The notes under the pieces were generated by a model that was not told where the DNA came from, searched no databases, and saw only the letters and a program-made list of their open reading frames with translations. A program made the position numbers and the translations under genes. A DNA stretch of 64,000 nucleotides from Pogonophryne albipinna (lineage: Eukaryota; Chordata; Actinopteri; Perciformes; Artedidraconidae), in contig CM053248.1 in assembly GCA_028583405.1 (NCBI GenBank), forward strand, positions 19,337,139-19,401,138, written 5' to 3'. Positions 1-13,181 of the stretch are shown piece by piece (position 1 is the first letter of the stretch; each line of letters starts with the position of its first letter).

Positions 1-188
1 CTCCAGTTCGAAACCCGCCTCGGCCGCCACTGCGTCCGGCCGTTGTGTCCTTGGGCAAGACACTCTACCCGCATTTGCTCCTGTGGGTAATGTCCGCAGT
101 ATTGACATTTACATGTCTAATATGTGTAATATGTAATTGTAAAGCGCTTTGAGCACCTGTAAAAGCGCTCTAATTAAAAAATGTAATC

Positions 189-212
<24 letters not shown>
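1..212 (+). mobile_element. tRNA-derived SINE fragment with (ATT)n tail
   Basis: The fragment starts near a box-B-like TTCGAAACCC. It carries the common fish SINE body (cttgggcaagacactctacc, then gctcctgtgggt) and ends GTAAAGCGCTTTGAG...AAAGCGCT followed by (ATT)n. The 5' part is cut by the window edge. Its 3' tail resembles the L2-like LINE tail at 1243-1310. Confidence 0.8.
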
Positions 213-216
<4 letters not shown>

Positions 217-220
<4 letters not shown>

Positions 221-330
221 TGCTTTTTGTGGTGTTCCCTTCCTGTAGAGTGTTATATCATTTGTTGTACATATAAATGGTCTACAAAGGCTAAAATGCA
301 AAGGCTGTGTTCCCCCAGATGGAGTTTCTC
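217..330 (+). repeat. Fragment of the GGGCCC-end MITE family
   Basis: The core ttcctgtagagtgttatatc, then aaatggtctacaaaggctaa, is shared with copies at about 16849, 20742, 44264 (inverted) and 48716. It directly follows the SINE tail. From 331 to 556 I see nothing further. Confidence 0.65.
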
Positions 331-556
331 GTTTGAGTACTTCTTCCGCCACTGCCTATAGTATGTCCACCTGTTATCACATGACTAGTTCGTAAAACCA
401 ATATGAGAGCGTTAGTCTTAGAAGTCGTATTTCTGAATCTGCGGACATTTTCCAGAATATTTCAAAGTAAAATATTAATTTTGGAACAGAAATCGGGCGT
501 GCTAAACCTTTGTCTTCTTAAAGATACTGCTGATTACATTATGATTTCATTACGTA

Positions 557-1115
557 TTTGCACCTGCAAAACATGTGTTCCTACAGTGGCTGAAAGCGGC
601 CAGAAACAGTTCCATTATGAGAAACTGCAGCTTCAGAAGCAATGGACATATAAAATAAAAACATAAATGTGCAAAAAAACATGCAAATGAAGAACCTCTT
701 CACCAACCTGACCAAACATGCGCAGTGTTTACTAAAAGCGCTGCATAAATGAAACGGCAGCTGTGGTTGGAAGGTTTCCTAAAATGTTAATTTGATTGGC
801 TTATTTTAAAAAATGTGATCCCATGATTCCTTCCAATATTATGACCAACTTTATTATTCCCAAACACCAACAAGCGCTCCGGTCCCAGCTGCGTGCGACA
901 CTTTTTAGTGTCGCCTGGTTCCCGTTTTGAGCTTCTTGCAGCGTTTCGTTTATGCAGCGCTTTTAGTAAACGTTTTGCAGGTTTCATCAAGTTGGTGAAG
1001 AAGTTTCTTCATTTGCATGTGTTTTGGCACATTTGTCTTTTCATATTTGCATTGTTTTTTAAACTGCAGCGGGTTTCCCCTGGTGGAAGTGTTTTGGGCC
1101 GTAGTGTGTTTGCAC
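557..1115. repeat. Long imperfect inverted repeat (fold-back element)
   Basis: Arms of roughly 200 bp (about 557-763) and 170 bp (about 943-1115) are reverse complements. Anchors include TTTACTAAAAGCGCTGCATAA at 727-747 (20 bases quoted at most: TTACTAAAAGCGCTGCATAA), mirrored at about 949-969, and ACATGCAAATGAAGAA at 679-694, mirrored at about 1006-1021. Exact borders and any target duplication are not clear. No protein is encoded. 1116-1242 holds nothing recognisable. Confidence 0.75.
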
Positions 1116-1376
1116 CTGTCGGCCAGGTGAGATCGCATGTTAAGAGCAGGTGGAACATCTGTCAAAATCCCGGTATTGTCATTATCATAAGATTATTAGG
1201 ATATTGAGCAAACTCAATCACATCCATCATGTTAAAGGCACATAATAATAATAATAATATATTTTTATTTCTATAGCGCTTTTCTTGAACCCAAAGACGC
1301 TTTACATTTGGGAGGGAGGGTAGACAAACAAAACAAAAACAAAGACAAAAAGAAACAAAACAAAACAGGAAAGCAG

Positions 1377-2748
1377 TCAGGAGGAAGTTGATTGAGAGGG
1401 GGTGGGGCTTATGGATACAGAGTTGAAGAGGTGGGTTTTGAGGCGGGACTGGAACAGGGTGAGGGACTCAGACTCACGGAGGTATTTGGGGAGGGAGTTC
1501 CAGAGCTTCGGGGCTGCCACAGAGAAGGCTCTGTCCCCGAAGCTCCGGAGTTTGGCCTTGGGGATGGAAAGCAAACCGGCTGAGGTGGATCTGAGGGACC
1601 GGGGTGGTTGTTAGAGGATGAGGAGGTCAGTGAGGTAGGGTGGGGCCAGATGGTGGAGGGCTTTGAAAGTGAGGACCAGGAGTTTGTAGTGGATGCAGTG
1701 TAAAACGGGGAGCCAGTGGAGTTCTTTGAGGACCGGGGTGATGTGATGCCATGATTTGGTGTGGGTGAGGAGTCTGGCGGCTGCGTTCTGGACACGCTGG
1801 AGTCTATTGAGGGAGGTGGAGCTGATGCCGTAGAGGAGGGAGTTGCAATAGTCAAGGCGGGAGGAGATGAAGGCGTGAATGAGTCGCTCAGCTGCAGGGC
1901 GGGTGAGAGAGGGACGGAGTTTGGCAATATTGCGGAGGTGGAAAAATGAGGTTTTTACAACTTGACGGATGTGGGGCTCGAGGGAGAGGGTGGGGTCAAA
2001 TATAACGCCAAGGTTGCGTGCCTGGGTGGAGGGGGAAACAGGGGTGCCATCAATGGTGACTGTCAGGTTGGGGGTTTTGCTGAGGGTGGATTTGGAGCCG
2101 ATGAGGAGGAGTTCAGTTTTATTGCTGTTGAGTTTGAGGAAGTTGTGTTGCATCCAGGATTTTATTGCAGTCACACAGGATTCGATGTGGGTGAGGGGGG
2201 GGTTGTTGGGGGATTTGGTGCTGAGGTAAATCTGGGTGTCGTCGGCGTAACAGTGAAAGTCCAGGTTGTATTGGCGGAGAATCTGACCAAGGGGGAGGAT
2301 GTAGATGATGAAGAGGAGGGGGCCGAGTACTGAACCTTGGGGAACACCTTGGGTGACTGAAGCTGTGACAGAGGAGTGGTTGTTGAGGGAGATGAAGTGG
2401 GATCTGTCGGAGAGGTAGGACTGGAGCCACCTGAGTGCAGTACCTTCGATACCGATGTCCTGGAGTCGGGTAAGCAGGATGGTGTGGCTCACGGTATCGA
2501 AGGCTGCACTCAGGTCGAGGAGGATGAGGATGTTGAGGGAACCGGTGTCAGCAGAGGTGAGGAGGTCATTGAGGACTTTGATGAGGGCCGTTTCTGTGCT
2601 GTGGTGGGGACGAAAACCAGACTGAAGGTGTTCAAAAAGCTGGTTGGTTTGGAGATGGCGGTGGAGTTGTTTGGAGATAATGCGTTCTATTGTTTTTGAG
2701 AGAAAGGAGAGGTTGGAGATGGGACGGTAATTACTGAGGGAGGAGGGA
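1377..2748 (-). pseudogene. LINE ORF2 C-terminal part: reverse transcriptase
   Basis: The same frame resumes after the hAT: NYRPISNLSFLSKTIERI, HSTETALIKVL, LLDLSAAFDTVSH (first catalytic Asp), GVPQGSVLGPLLF, CYADDTQIY (catalytic Asp pair), then a C-terminal segment with RNAAARLLT-like and LHWLPV motifs. A single TAA at 1611-1613 stops the frame. The following codons to 1377 continue in the same frame with the usual RAFSVAAPKLWNSLP end, so this is one nonsense change rather than a frameshift. With the hAT at 2749-4002 the copy is inactive. Confidence 0.88.
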
Positions 2749-4002
2749 TAGGGTTGGGTATCGTTTGAATTTCCACGATTCTGATTCCGATTCCGATTCT
2801 ACTTTTCGATTCCGGTTCTTAACGGTTCTCAATTCCGATTCTTTGAGGGGCAGGGTAAAAAAATTGATTAAGTTCTTGTTGAGAAAAACAAGCATATCTG
2901 CCTTCTCAGGCATACCAGGAAGAAATGTTTGAACATTTTAAAGCAAAATGCTTCAATCTGGTGCACTTTAAGCAGAATTACTAGAGACTAGATCTAGGGG
3001 GTACAACTCTAAACACCTATATGAAAAAGATCGGTTTACATTTGAATAATTAAATAAGTATGTGAGCATAACCAATAACCCATAGCCAATAACAAATACA
3101 TGTAACGTATTTTATTTTTGTTGTTCATTCATATCTTACTATTTTATTTATGCATATTTTTTTATCTCTCCAGTTTAAAACGATATGTCTGGTTTACTGT
3201 CCTGTAGTATACATTGGAATGATTTCAAACCTGTTTTATCCCAATAATTATAAAGGAGTGCCTTGGAAATATGTGTTTACATAAATTGTGATCAAAACGT
3301 TTGAGACCCACTGAGATAACTTCGACTAAAGTGAACTATCTAAACACTCAGAGTCCTTACCTCACTGAGCTGTAGTTATCAGCCTCAGTCTGACTGGAGA
3401 GGACTCTCCCTCCACATCATTGTAGAAACATCTTCTTCTTCCGTTAGAGCAGCTAGCACCAGATGCTAATAACAACAGCGCCGGTTCTAGTGCACCCTCC
3501 CTTTCTCCCTCGCTCACTCGCACTTTGGCTTTGAGCTGCGGGTGCCAGATAAGCCAACATCCCCCATTTTCATCACTTGCAGCGCCCATCGTACAGGGCG
3601 AATGAAACGTGTAACCGGGATGAAAAGGGTGTTACATTTACTTAATTATGAATGTTATTACATCAAGGCCGAAAATTAGGATGAGCTCCAACGGTCAAAA
3701 CATTTGTTTTCCCTCCCAGAGCTGTCAGCGCAGCGCCTCCACAGATCTGGCGCCCTAGGCGAACATCTATAATGCCAGTGGGACGGGCCGGCCCTGGTCC
3801 CAGGTTACGCTGTAGGAAGTGTAGGAACAACGCTACATTTCCCGCCTCGCCGCAGTCATACAGTAGGCTACGGAGAGCGGCGAGAAACATTTCCTCAGGC
3901 ATCGAAAAGCGGAACCGAAATTCACATTTCTAAATGATGCCGTTGGAATCGAAATGTTGGAACCGGTTCCGAACCGGAACCGGTTCTCGGTACCCAACCC
4001 TA
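2749..4002. mobile_element. Non-autonomous hAT transposon inside the LINE
   Basis: The termini TAGGGTTGGGTA...TACCCAACCCTA are inverted. They are flanked by a perfect 8-bp duplication AGGAGGGA (2741-2748 and 4003-4010), diagnostic of hAT insertion. There is no transposase. Degenerate GATTCCGATTC-like repeats sit near the left end and GGAACCGGTTCCGAACC near the right. About 2935-3798 is an inverted relative of the separate hAT at 43724-44263. Confidence 0.92.
2935..3798 (-). mobile_element. Older hAT copy embedded in the 2749-4002 element
   Basis: Several blocks are reverse-complement matches to 43724-44263: AATGCTTCAATCTGGTGCAC, ACTAGAGACTAGATCTAGGG, a CCGGGATGAAAAGGGTGTTA block, GGCCGAAAATTAGGATGAGC and AGATCTGGCGCCCTAG. 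It ends in CCGGCCCTG, the terminus of that family. The other terminus has been lost or replaced. Confidence 0.75.
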
Positions 4003-4010
4003 AGGAGGGA

Positions 4011-6202
4011 TCCAGACCGGGTTTCTTGAGGATGGGAGTGACAGCAGCAGTTTTGAAGGCAGAGGGGACGGTTCCTTGGGACAGGGAGGAGTTGAAAAGG
4101 TTGACAAGGTAGGGGCAGAGGACGGGGAGACAGGACTTCAGTAGAGGGGTGGGTAGAGGGTCAAGGGAGCAGGTTGTGGGTTTGGAGGAGCTGATCAGTT
4201 TGAGTATTTCAGGCGGGGTAACCAGAGTGAACTGGGAGAGGCGGCCGTGGGGAGGAGGGCTCGGGAGGTCCAGGGAGATGGGGGGAGAAATTGTGGCGGT
4301 GGATGCTGGGGGAGATGTATGTGTGTCAGATGCAGCGGATAGGGAGAGATTAATGGCAGTGATTTTGTCAGAGAAAAACTGGAGGAATGAACTGCATAAA
4401 GTGGAAGTGGAGGAAGGGAGGGTGTCAGCACGGGGTTTGAGGAGCTTGTTGACGGTGGAGAAGAGGGTCCTGGGGTTATGGGAGGGGTCGGTAAAGATGG
4501 TGGAGAGGTAAGCAGTTTTTGCGGCAGTGAGGGCGTCTCTGTAGGTAGTGAGATGGAGTTTGTAGGATTCATGGTGAACTGTGAGGGATGATTTCTTGGT
4601 TAGGCGTTCAAGCTGGCGGCCGGTTTGCTTCAGCTTACGGAGTGCAGGGGTGAACCAGGGTGAGGAGGTTTTAAAAGTGACATTTTTCCTTTTGAGGGGG
4701 GCCAGGCTGTTGAGGGAGGCGAGTAGGGTGGAATTAAGGTGGTTGAGTTGTTCATCGGGTGAGCTGAGGTTCGAGTCCAGGGGGAGAGTAGAGGAAAGCA
4801 GGTCGGAGAGGTGCTGGGGATCAACAGAGCATACATTACGGAAGGTGATGTTCCTGGAGGGGGGGGGGTGGCGGAAGGGGGAGGCGATGGTGAACTGTAT
4901 GAGTTTGTGGTCAGAGAGGGGAAAGGGGCAGGGGTGGAGGTCGAGTACTGCGAGGTTGGTGGAGCAGACAAGGTCAAGGATGTGTCCTTTATCATGGGTG
5001 GGGAAGGTGACATATTGGGTAATTGAGAAATTGTCCAGAAGGGAGGAGAATTCAGAAGCGAGTTTGCAGGTGGAGGAGTCCATGTGGATGTTGAGGTCGC
5101 CGAGGAGTAACAGACGTGGGGAGAGGGATGAAGCAATGGTGAGGAGTTCAGTGAGATCAGAGAGGAAGGAGGGGTGTGGTTTGGGGGGGCGGTAGATGAG
5201 GATAACTGTCAGTGAGGGAGGGGCTTTGAAGGCGAGGAATTCAAAGGATGGTACTGAGGGGAGGGTGAGTTCTGTAGTCCGGATGTTGTGGTTGTAGATG
5301 ACAGCCAGCCCACCACCACGGCGTGAGGGGCGGGGTTTAGTGATGTAATTAAAACCAGGGGGGGATGTTTGGTTGAGGGAGAAGAAGTCATTGGGTTGTT
5401 GCCAGGTTTCAGTGAGCAGAAAGAAGTCGATGGATTTGTCCAGAATTATTTCGTGGAGGATGTGGGCTTTATTGTTAAGTGACCGGATATTGAGGAGGGC
5501 AAAATTGGTCAAGTGGGGGGTTGGAGGGGTGGTGGCAGGCTGGAGAGGTATGAGGTTGGCCAGGTTAGCAGCGCGGGGGTGGGCACGAGAGGGGGGGCAG
5601 TGGAGCAGAGGAGGGGGGCTTGATGGTGGGGAGAAATGGCTTGTTATATGTGTTGGGAGGCGGAGGGGAGTGGGATCCGCTCCAGGTATTTCATGCAGCT
5701 GGGAGTGTGGGTGAGCGGAGGAGAGAGGAGCAGTAGGAGTTGCGTTCTGATGGCGTGTCAGGTGTGCGACAGTGCGTTGGGTAGAGCAGATGGATGCTAT
5801 GGATTGTCCGTGCTGAAAGTAAACAAAACTGCGGCGGGTGCTTCGGTGAATGTAGCGGGGTCGACGAAGGAGTCCAAGATGTCTGATGACTGAGATGGAA
5901 GACGGGGTGGAGGAGTTGGTGAATGACAGAAGCTGTGAGATGGAGTATGTCAGCATGATGACAGGCGGGAATGCTGGGAGCAGTGTGTTAGCAGCGATAG
6001 CGGCTAGCGGGCTAGGTGCACAGAGGTGGAGGATTGTTGTGGAGATGAGGAAGATCCACGACATGGCAGGAGGATGTGAACAGCGGGACGGGACAGATGT
6101 ACCCCAGAGATGAAGACAGGAGGCAGAGAGAGTCCACGGTTGTTGCGTGGGACGGAGACAGACAAGTAGGCGATGTAGCAGATAGCAATAGCCACCCGGC
6201 AC
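4011..6202 (-). pseudogene. LINE ORF2 N-terminal part: endonuclease and RT start
   Basis: The open frame begins at an ATG at 6202 and runs into the hAT insertion. A poorly conserved leader of about 230 residues precedes an APE-like endonuclease. Its motifs are NIRSLNNK, the LLTETW metal-binding Glu, GGGLAVIY, LLGDLNIH and LSDHKL (catalytic His). A linker then leads to CSLDPLPTPLL and ILKKPGLDPS at the RT start, where the frame is broken by the transposon at 4002. The endonuclease nicks target DNA for target-primed reverse transcription in this class. The coding frame itself is clean in this segment. Frames on the opposite strand are shadows. Confidence 0.88.
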
Positions 6203-6415
6203 TTTGATGGCTGAGTGAGGGCAACGGCAGCCGGCAACGGAGGCAGAAGTCTAAAATAAGTTAAAATTAAAAACAATGTGCAGTCAAGATGTGCAATGCA
6301 GGGCAGTAGTCCAATTCGAAAGTTTTGCAAGAACGAATGTTAGCTGAGGGTGATAGAGGGTAACAGAGGCGGAGAAGCGGCGAACAGTCAACGCCAGCGT
6401 CCTCTCCGGCGGGAA

Positions 6416-7067
<652 letters not shown>

Positions 7068-7340
7068 CCCTGGCTGATCAGCCTCACTGGCTCTCGGCCT
7101 GAAACTTCATTAGTTGTCTCTGTCAACCTGGAACAATAAAGCTGTGGTGATGGGAGTGAGGGACCCAGGCACTGTCACACCAGCTGGACAACACACACAC
7201 ACACACACAAATGCACAAAAGTAGTATTTGCGCATGTGTATTAAGAGACGTCTGTGCTCCGTATTGACTTCATTCAACCGTATCACATCTTCCAACTCCA
7301 CTCTTTACTCTAAGATCAGTACAATGTATTACACCCTACA

Positions 7341-7343
<3 letters not shown>

Positions 7344-7395
<52 letters not shown>
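7344..7395 (+). repeat. (AC)n microsatellite, about 52 bp
   Basis: AC dinucleotides on the + strand. A G-run (about 7420-7429) follows. Confidence 0.98.
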
Positions 7396-7398
<3 letters not shown>

Positions 7399-7520
7399 TA
7401 CACAGGGTGGTATAGCTCCAGGGGGGGGGGGTCTTGGGTAATGGTTAGTAGGGGTGGAGAAAAGCCCTGGGCTACTTTGGAAAATAGCTGAAGAGAAGGT
7501 AATCGATATTAGACACACCT

Positions 7521-9871
<2,351 letters not shown>

Positions 9872-10260
9872 GGTGTTTCTCAATGTCGAGTAAAGCTGCT
9901 CCAGAGCCACTACGTATTTCAAGCATACTACGTCATCGAGTGCCGCCGAAGTACTGTTCCAATGTCCAGCATACTTGGAATTCTACCAAGGCCGACGTAC
10001 TTCGTTTGGAGAAATTTCGAGGCTGCACATGTGCACATGACTCTGCGGTCTTAAAATCCCCATAATGCTTTGCGCACGGACCAATTTCCCCAAATCTGTG
10101 GCGAAAAATGTAAGGCGGGGCCTCTCATATGACGCACACTTGCTAGCCTGTTCCACTCTTTGTTTTCCGAATGCCAGGAAGGATTCTTGCCTTGCTTCTG
10201 AAGCAAGTGACTCGGAAAACATGTGCTACCAAGCAAGCGTAGTCGACATTGAGAAACACC
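9872..10260. mobile_element. MITE with GGTGTTTCTCAATGTCGA ends
   Basis: The left end GGTGTTTCTCAATGTCGA (9872-9889) is matched in inverse at 10243-10260. The 389-bp element has no transposase. No target duplication was identified, so the superfamily is open. Confidence 0.8.
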
Positions 10261-11274
10261 CAGTATGGGCTCTGGCAGTGTTAAAAGACTGGCTAATGGA
10301 AAATAAAATATGAACAGACTTAATCAGTAACAGAAAACCTTTTTTTAACATGTCAAGTTACGTTTCTGTCACTGCAGTTCAGCCGTTGGTACGCAGTGGA
10401 AGAGCAACTTTTTCTAAGTGGAGGCCATACGATCATTTTAAAACAATAGTGTGGGTCAAGGCCTGTGTTTATTTAGTATAGCGGTGTAATAAGCAGGATA
10501 ATGTGCTGGACTCACTTCATGAAGCTGTATAGACTCTGATCTCATCCCTTTGTCATACAACTGTAAAAGTCAAGTATGATATATAAAAGTCTACTTTTAG
10601 AACTAAAAGTACTCAGCATATATGAACAATCATGATCAAATGAATAGTTGTATACCTTTATAAATATACAATTACAAAGGATTAAATATACAATAACAGT
10701 GTCTGTTGTAGAGTATTCTCATTTATGTTACAATATAATTTGAACTAGGCTGGAACACAATTAATTATTTATGTAAAAAACAATGAAAGAAACCCTAAAT
10801 GGGATACTGTATTGTTAGGGTTTGTTACAGAAACTAGTTGAACAGCAATTGATGTAATGGCTTTGGCTCTGGATTGATCTTAAACGTCTTGCATTAGAAA
10901 CAGTTTGCTTATTTATTTCATTTTTCAACTTTAGAATACTAACATCGCACCTGTTCCTTGAATTGCCTAAACCTATAGAGGAACAAATCCCCAAAAAGGC
11001 TTTAGATCTTGAGATTCCACTTCCTAAGGTAACAGAGAAAAACTGTGTCACTTTCATATTTTAAGTTATGAAATGGATGCTTGTATGCAGATATTTTACA
11101 AATACCGGTAAGTCAGATCCAATCCCCTTTGATGACACCTACATTTTCACTATTTTTGGTTATGAGGAAAATCAAACCATCCATTTCACTATTTAGACAA
11201 AGTAAAGTCATGAAAAAACATGGGTTTATTTTTGACTTTAAACAGGCCTTAGTTTCTCTTCTAATGGCGCATTT
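10261..11274. other. Unassigned intronic/flanking sequence
   Basis: A/T-rich sequence with nothing recognisable. Confidence 0.5.
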
Positions 11275-11481
11275 CCACTGCAGGGCCTCGCACAGCTTAG
11301 TACGGTATAGTTAGTCCTTGGTAGGCCAGGCTCACTTTATGCTGCGTTTCCATTACAGTTTAGTAGCTGGGGCAGTAACTATAGTAACGCAGTGTAGGCG
11401 GAGCCGTGACGTCATCTTCAATGCGAAACACAAAACAGCCGTTAGCTGTTAGCACTCAGAGCTCACAGCTCCTCATATCTG

Positions 11482-11684
11482 AGGAGGCGTGTGGTGCAGT
11501 GGGTTGTCCGTAGGTGTTCAGATCTGGGGGTCACAGGTTCAAACCCCACTGCAGTCAGCATGTCGTTGTGTCCCTGAGACACTTCACCCCAAATTGCTCC
11601 TGTGGGGATTGCCCACAGTATTGAGTATGTAAGTCGCTTTGGATAAAAGCGTCTAACAAGTGACATGTAATGTAATGTAAAGTA
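11482..11684 (+). mobile_element. tRNA-derived SINE, full copy
   Basis: The A-box region GTGGTGCAGTGG and B box GGTTCAAACCCC are present, followed by the body (gtccctgagacacttc) and tail AAGTCGCTTTGGATAAAAGC. It is flanked by the duplication ATATCTG (11475-11481, 11685-11691). It is the same subfamily as 32502-32688, with a V-SINE-like layout. Confidence 0.92.
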
Positions 11685-11815
11685 ATATCTGTTCAGAAAC
11701 TAGACAAAAGTGAAACAAGTACAAACCACAGACTGTCTGTGTCACGGTGAATACAGCCGTTGGTTTATTTATGTCTGTATGCTGTTGTTGTGAGTGTGGA
11801 CGGTCGGAGCACATA

Positions 11816-12740
11816 CAGTTGCAAGAAAAAGTATGTGAACCCTTTGGAATTACCTGGATTTCTGCATAAGTTGGTCATAAAATGTGTTCTGATCTTCATC
11901 TAAGTCACAACAATAGACAAACACAGTCTGCTTAAACTAATACCACACAAACAATTATATGTTTTCATGTTTTTATTGAACACACCATGTAAACATTCAC
12001 AGTGCAGGGTGGAAACAGTATGTGAACCCCTAGGCTAAAGACTTCTTCAAGAGCTAATTGGAGTCAGGAGTCAGCCAACCTGGAGTCCAATCAATGAGAC
12101 AAGATTGGAGGTGTTGGTTAAAGCTGCCCTGCCCTATAAAAAATACACACCAGTTTTGAATTTGCTATTCTTAAGAAGCATTGCCAGATGTGAACCATGC
12201 CTCGCACAAAAGAGCTCTCAGAAGACCTACGATTAAGAATTGTTGACTTGCATAAAGCTGGAAAGGGTTACAAAAGTATCTCTAAAAGCCTTGATGTTCA
12301 TCAGTCCACGGTAAGACAAATTGTCTATAAATGGAGAAAGTTCAGCACTGTTGCTACTCTCCCTAGGAGTGGCCGTTCTGTAAAGATGACCGCAAGAGCA
12401 CAGCGCAGAATGCTCAATGAGGTGAAGATAAATCCTAGAGTGTCAGCTAGAGACTTAAAGAAATCTCTGGCACATGCTAACATCTCTGTTGACGAATCTA
12501 CGATACGTAAAACACTGAACAAGAATGGAGTTCATGGGAGGACACCACGGAGGAAGCCACTGCTGTCCAGAAAAAACATTGCTGCACGTTTGAAGTTTGC
12601 AAAAGAGCACCTGGATGTTCCACAGCACTACTGGCAAAATATTCTGTGGACAGATGAAACCAAAGTTGAGTTGTTTGGAAGGAACACACAACGCTATGTG
12701 TGGAGAATCCAAAGGGTTCACATACTTTTTCTTGCAACTG
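11816..12740 (+). mobile_element. Internally deleted Tc1 element with IR/DR ends
   Basis: The inverted ends begin CAGTTGCAAGAAAAAGTATG and extend about 33 bp. They are flanked by TA (11814-11815, 12741-12742). A second TATGTGAACCCCT repeat near 12020 is the inner direct repeat of an IR/DR-type end. The right inner repeat and the end of the transposase gene are deleted. Confidence 0.93.
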
Positions 12741-12745
12741 TATAA
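12197..12745 (+). pseudogene. Tc1 transposase, C-terminally truncated
   Basis: The frame opens at the ATG at 12197 with [20 protein letters not shown]. Two helix-turn-helix (paired-like) segments follow: the [18 protein letters not shown] region, then a [11 protein letters not shown] basic link and the SARDLKKSLAHANISVDEST region. The DDE domain begins at about residue 150 with ILWTDETKVELFG, which holds the first catalytic Asp. After YVWR the sequence jumps directly into the right inverted repeat, so the second Asp and the final Glu are gone. Tc1 transposases are usually about 340 residues; only about 170 genuine residues remain. It cannot be active. Confidence 0.93.
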
Positions 12746-13181
12746 CGTTAGCTTAGCCGATTTCCATTTAGAAAACACGCATTTTAAAAGGTTGTTCGCC
12801 TGCCGTCTGTCTGCAGACTTGTCAAAGCATTAATTCATGGTTTTTACTAACCGGTATCAGTATGTTGTTACTTCGGCATCATTTTGAAACGTGTATTACA
12901 ATTAAATCACGGTCAAATATGTTCATCTTGTTGTAGTTGTAGCTCCCTTGCCAGCGATTCTCTCTGACCATTCAGCAGTCGAGAGTGTTTACGTCACTAG
13001 TTTAGCATATTCAACCCGGTTGTTGGCCCAGTAAGAACCTCGATTTTGGAGGGCCAGAAAAAAGGTGAAAAAGTAGCCCTGAGCCGGAACTACCCCTCGT
13101 GGAAAAGCAAAAGAAAAACGGGCCGGGTTTGGCACGGCACGCTTAAACCGTGCTACGCGCTGCAGTGGAAATGCGCCATAA

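Larger units (their letters stand above)
1243..6415 (-). mobile_element. L2-clade-like LINE, near full length, split by a hAT
   Basis: This is a minus-strand non-LTR retrotransposon. The 5' end is near 6415 (CCGCCGGAGAGGACGCTGGC on the minus strand), and the 3' end is a GTAAAGCG...AAAGCGCTATAG tail running into (ATT)n near 1243. The ORF encodes an AP-type endonuclease and a reverse transcriptase with YADD. Without the 1254-bp hAT and one copy of its 8-bp duplication it is about 3.9 kb. One in-frame TAA at 1611-1613 (minus strand) separates the last part, ending near 1377. The clade is assigned from motif style (NIRSLNNK, GVPQGSVLGPLLF, RAFSVAAPKLWNSLP). Confidence 0.88.
11275..13178. mobile_element. 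TIR element with TAA duplication, host to a SINE and a Tc1
   Basis: The termini TGGCGCATTTCCACTGCAG...CTGCAGTGGAAATGCGCCA are inverted and flanked by TAA on both sides (11272-11274, 13179-13181). A 3-bp TAA duplication suggests PIF/Harbinger ancestry; this is inference. Its own sequence encodes no transposase. About 1.1 kb of its length is the SINE (11482-11684) and the Tc1 element (11816-12740). Confidence 0.82.

Noticed and set aside
12197..12745. Tc1 transposase frame as a functional gene
   Set aside because: It lacks the second Asp and the final Glu and reads into the right inverted repeat.
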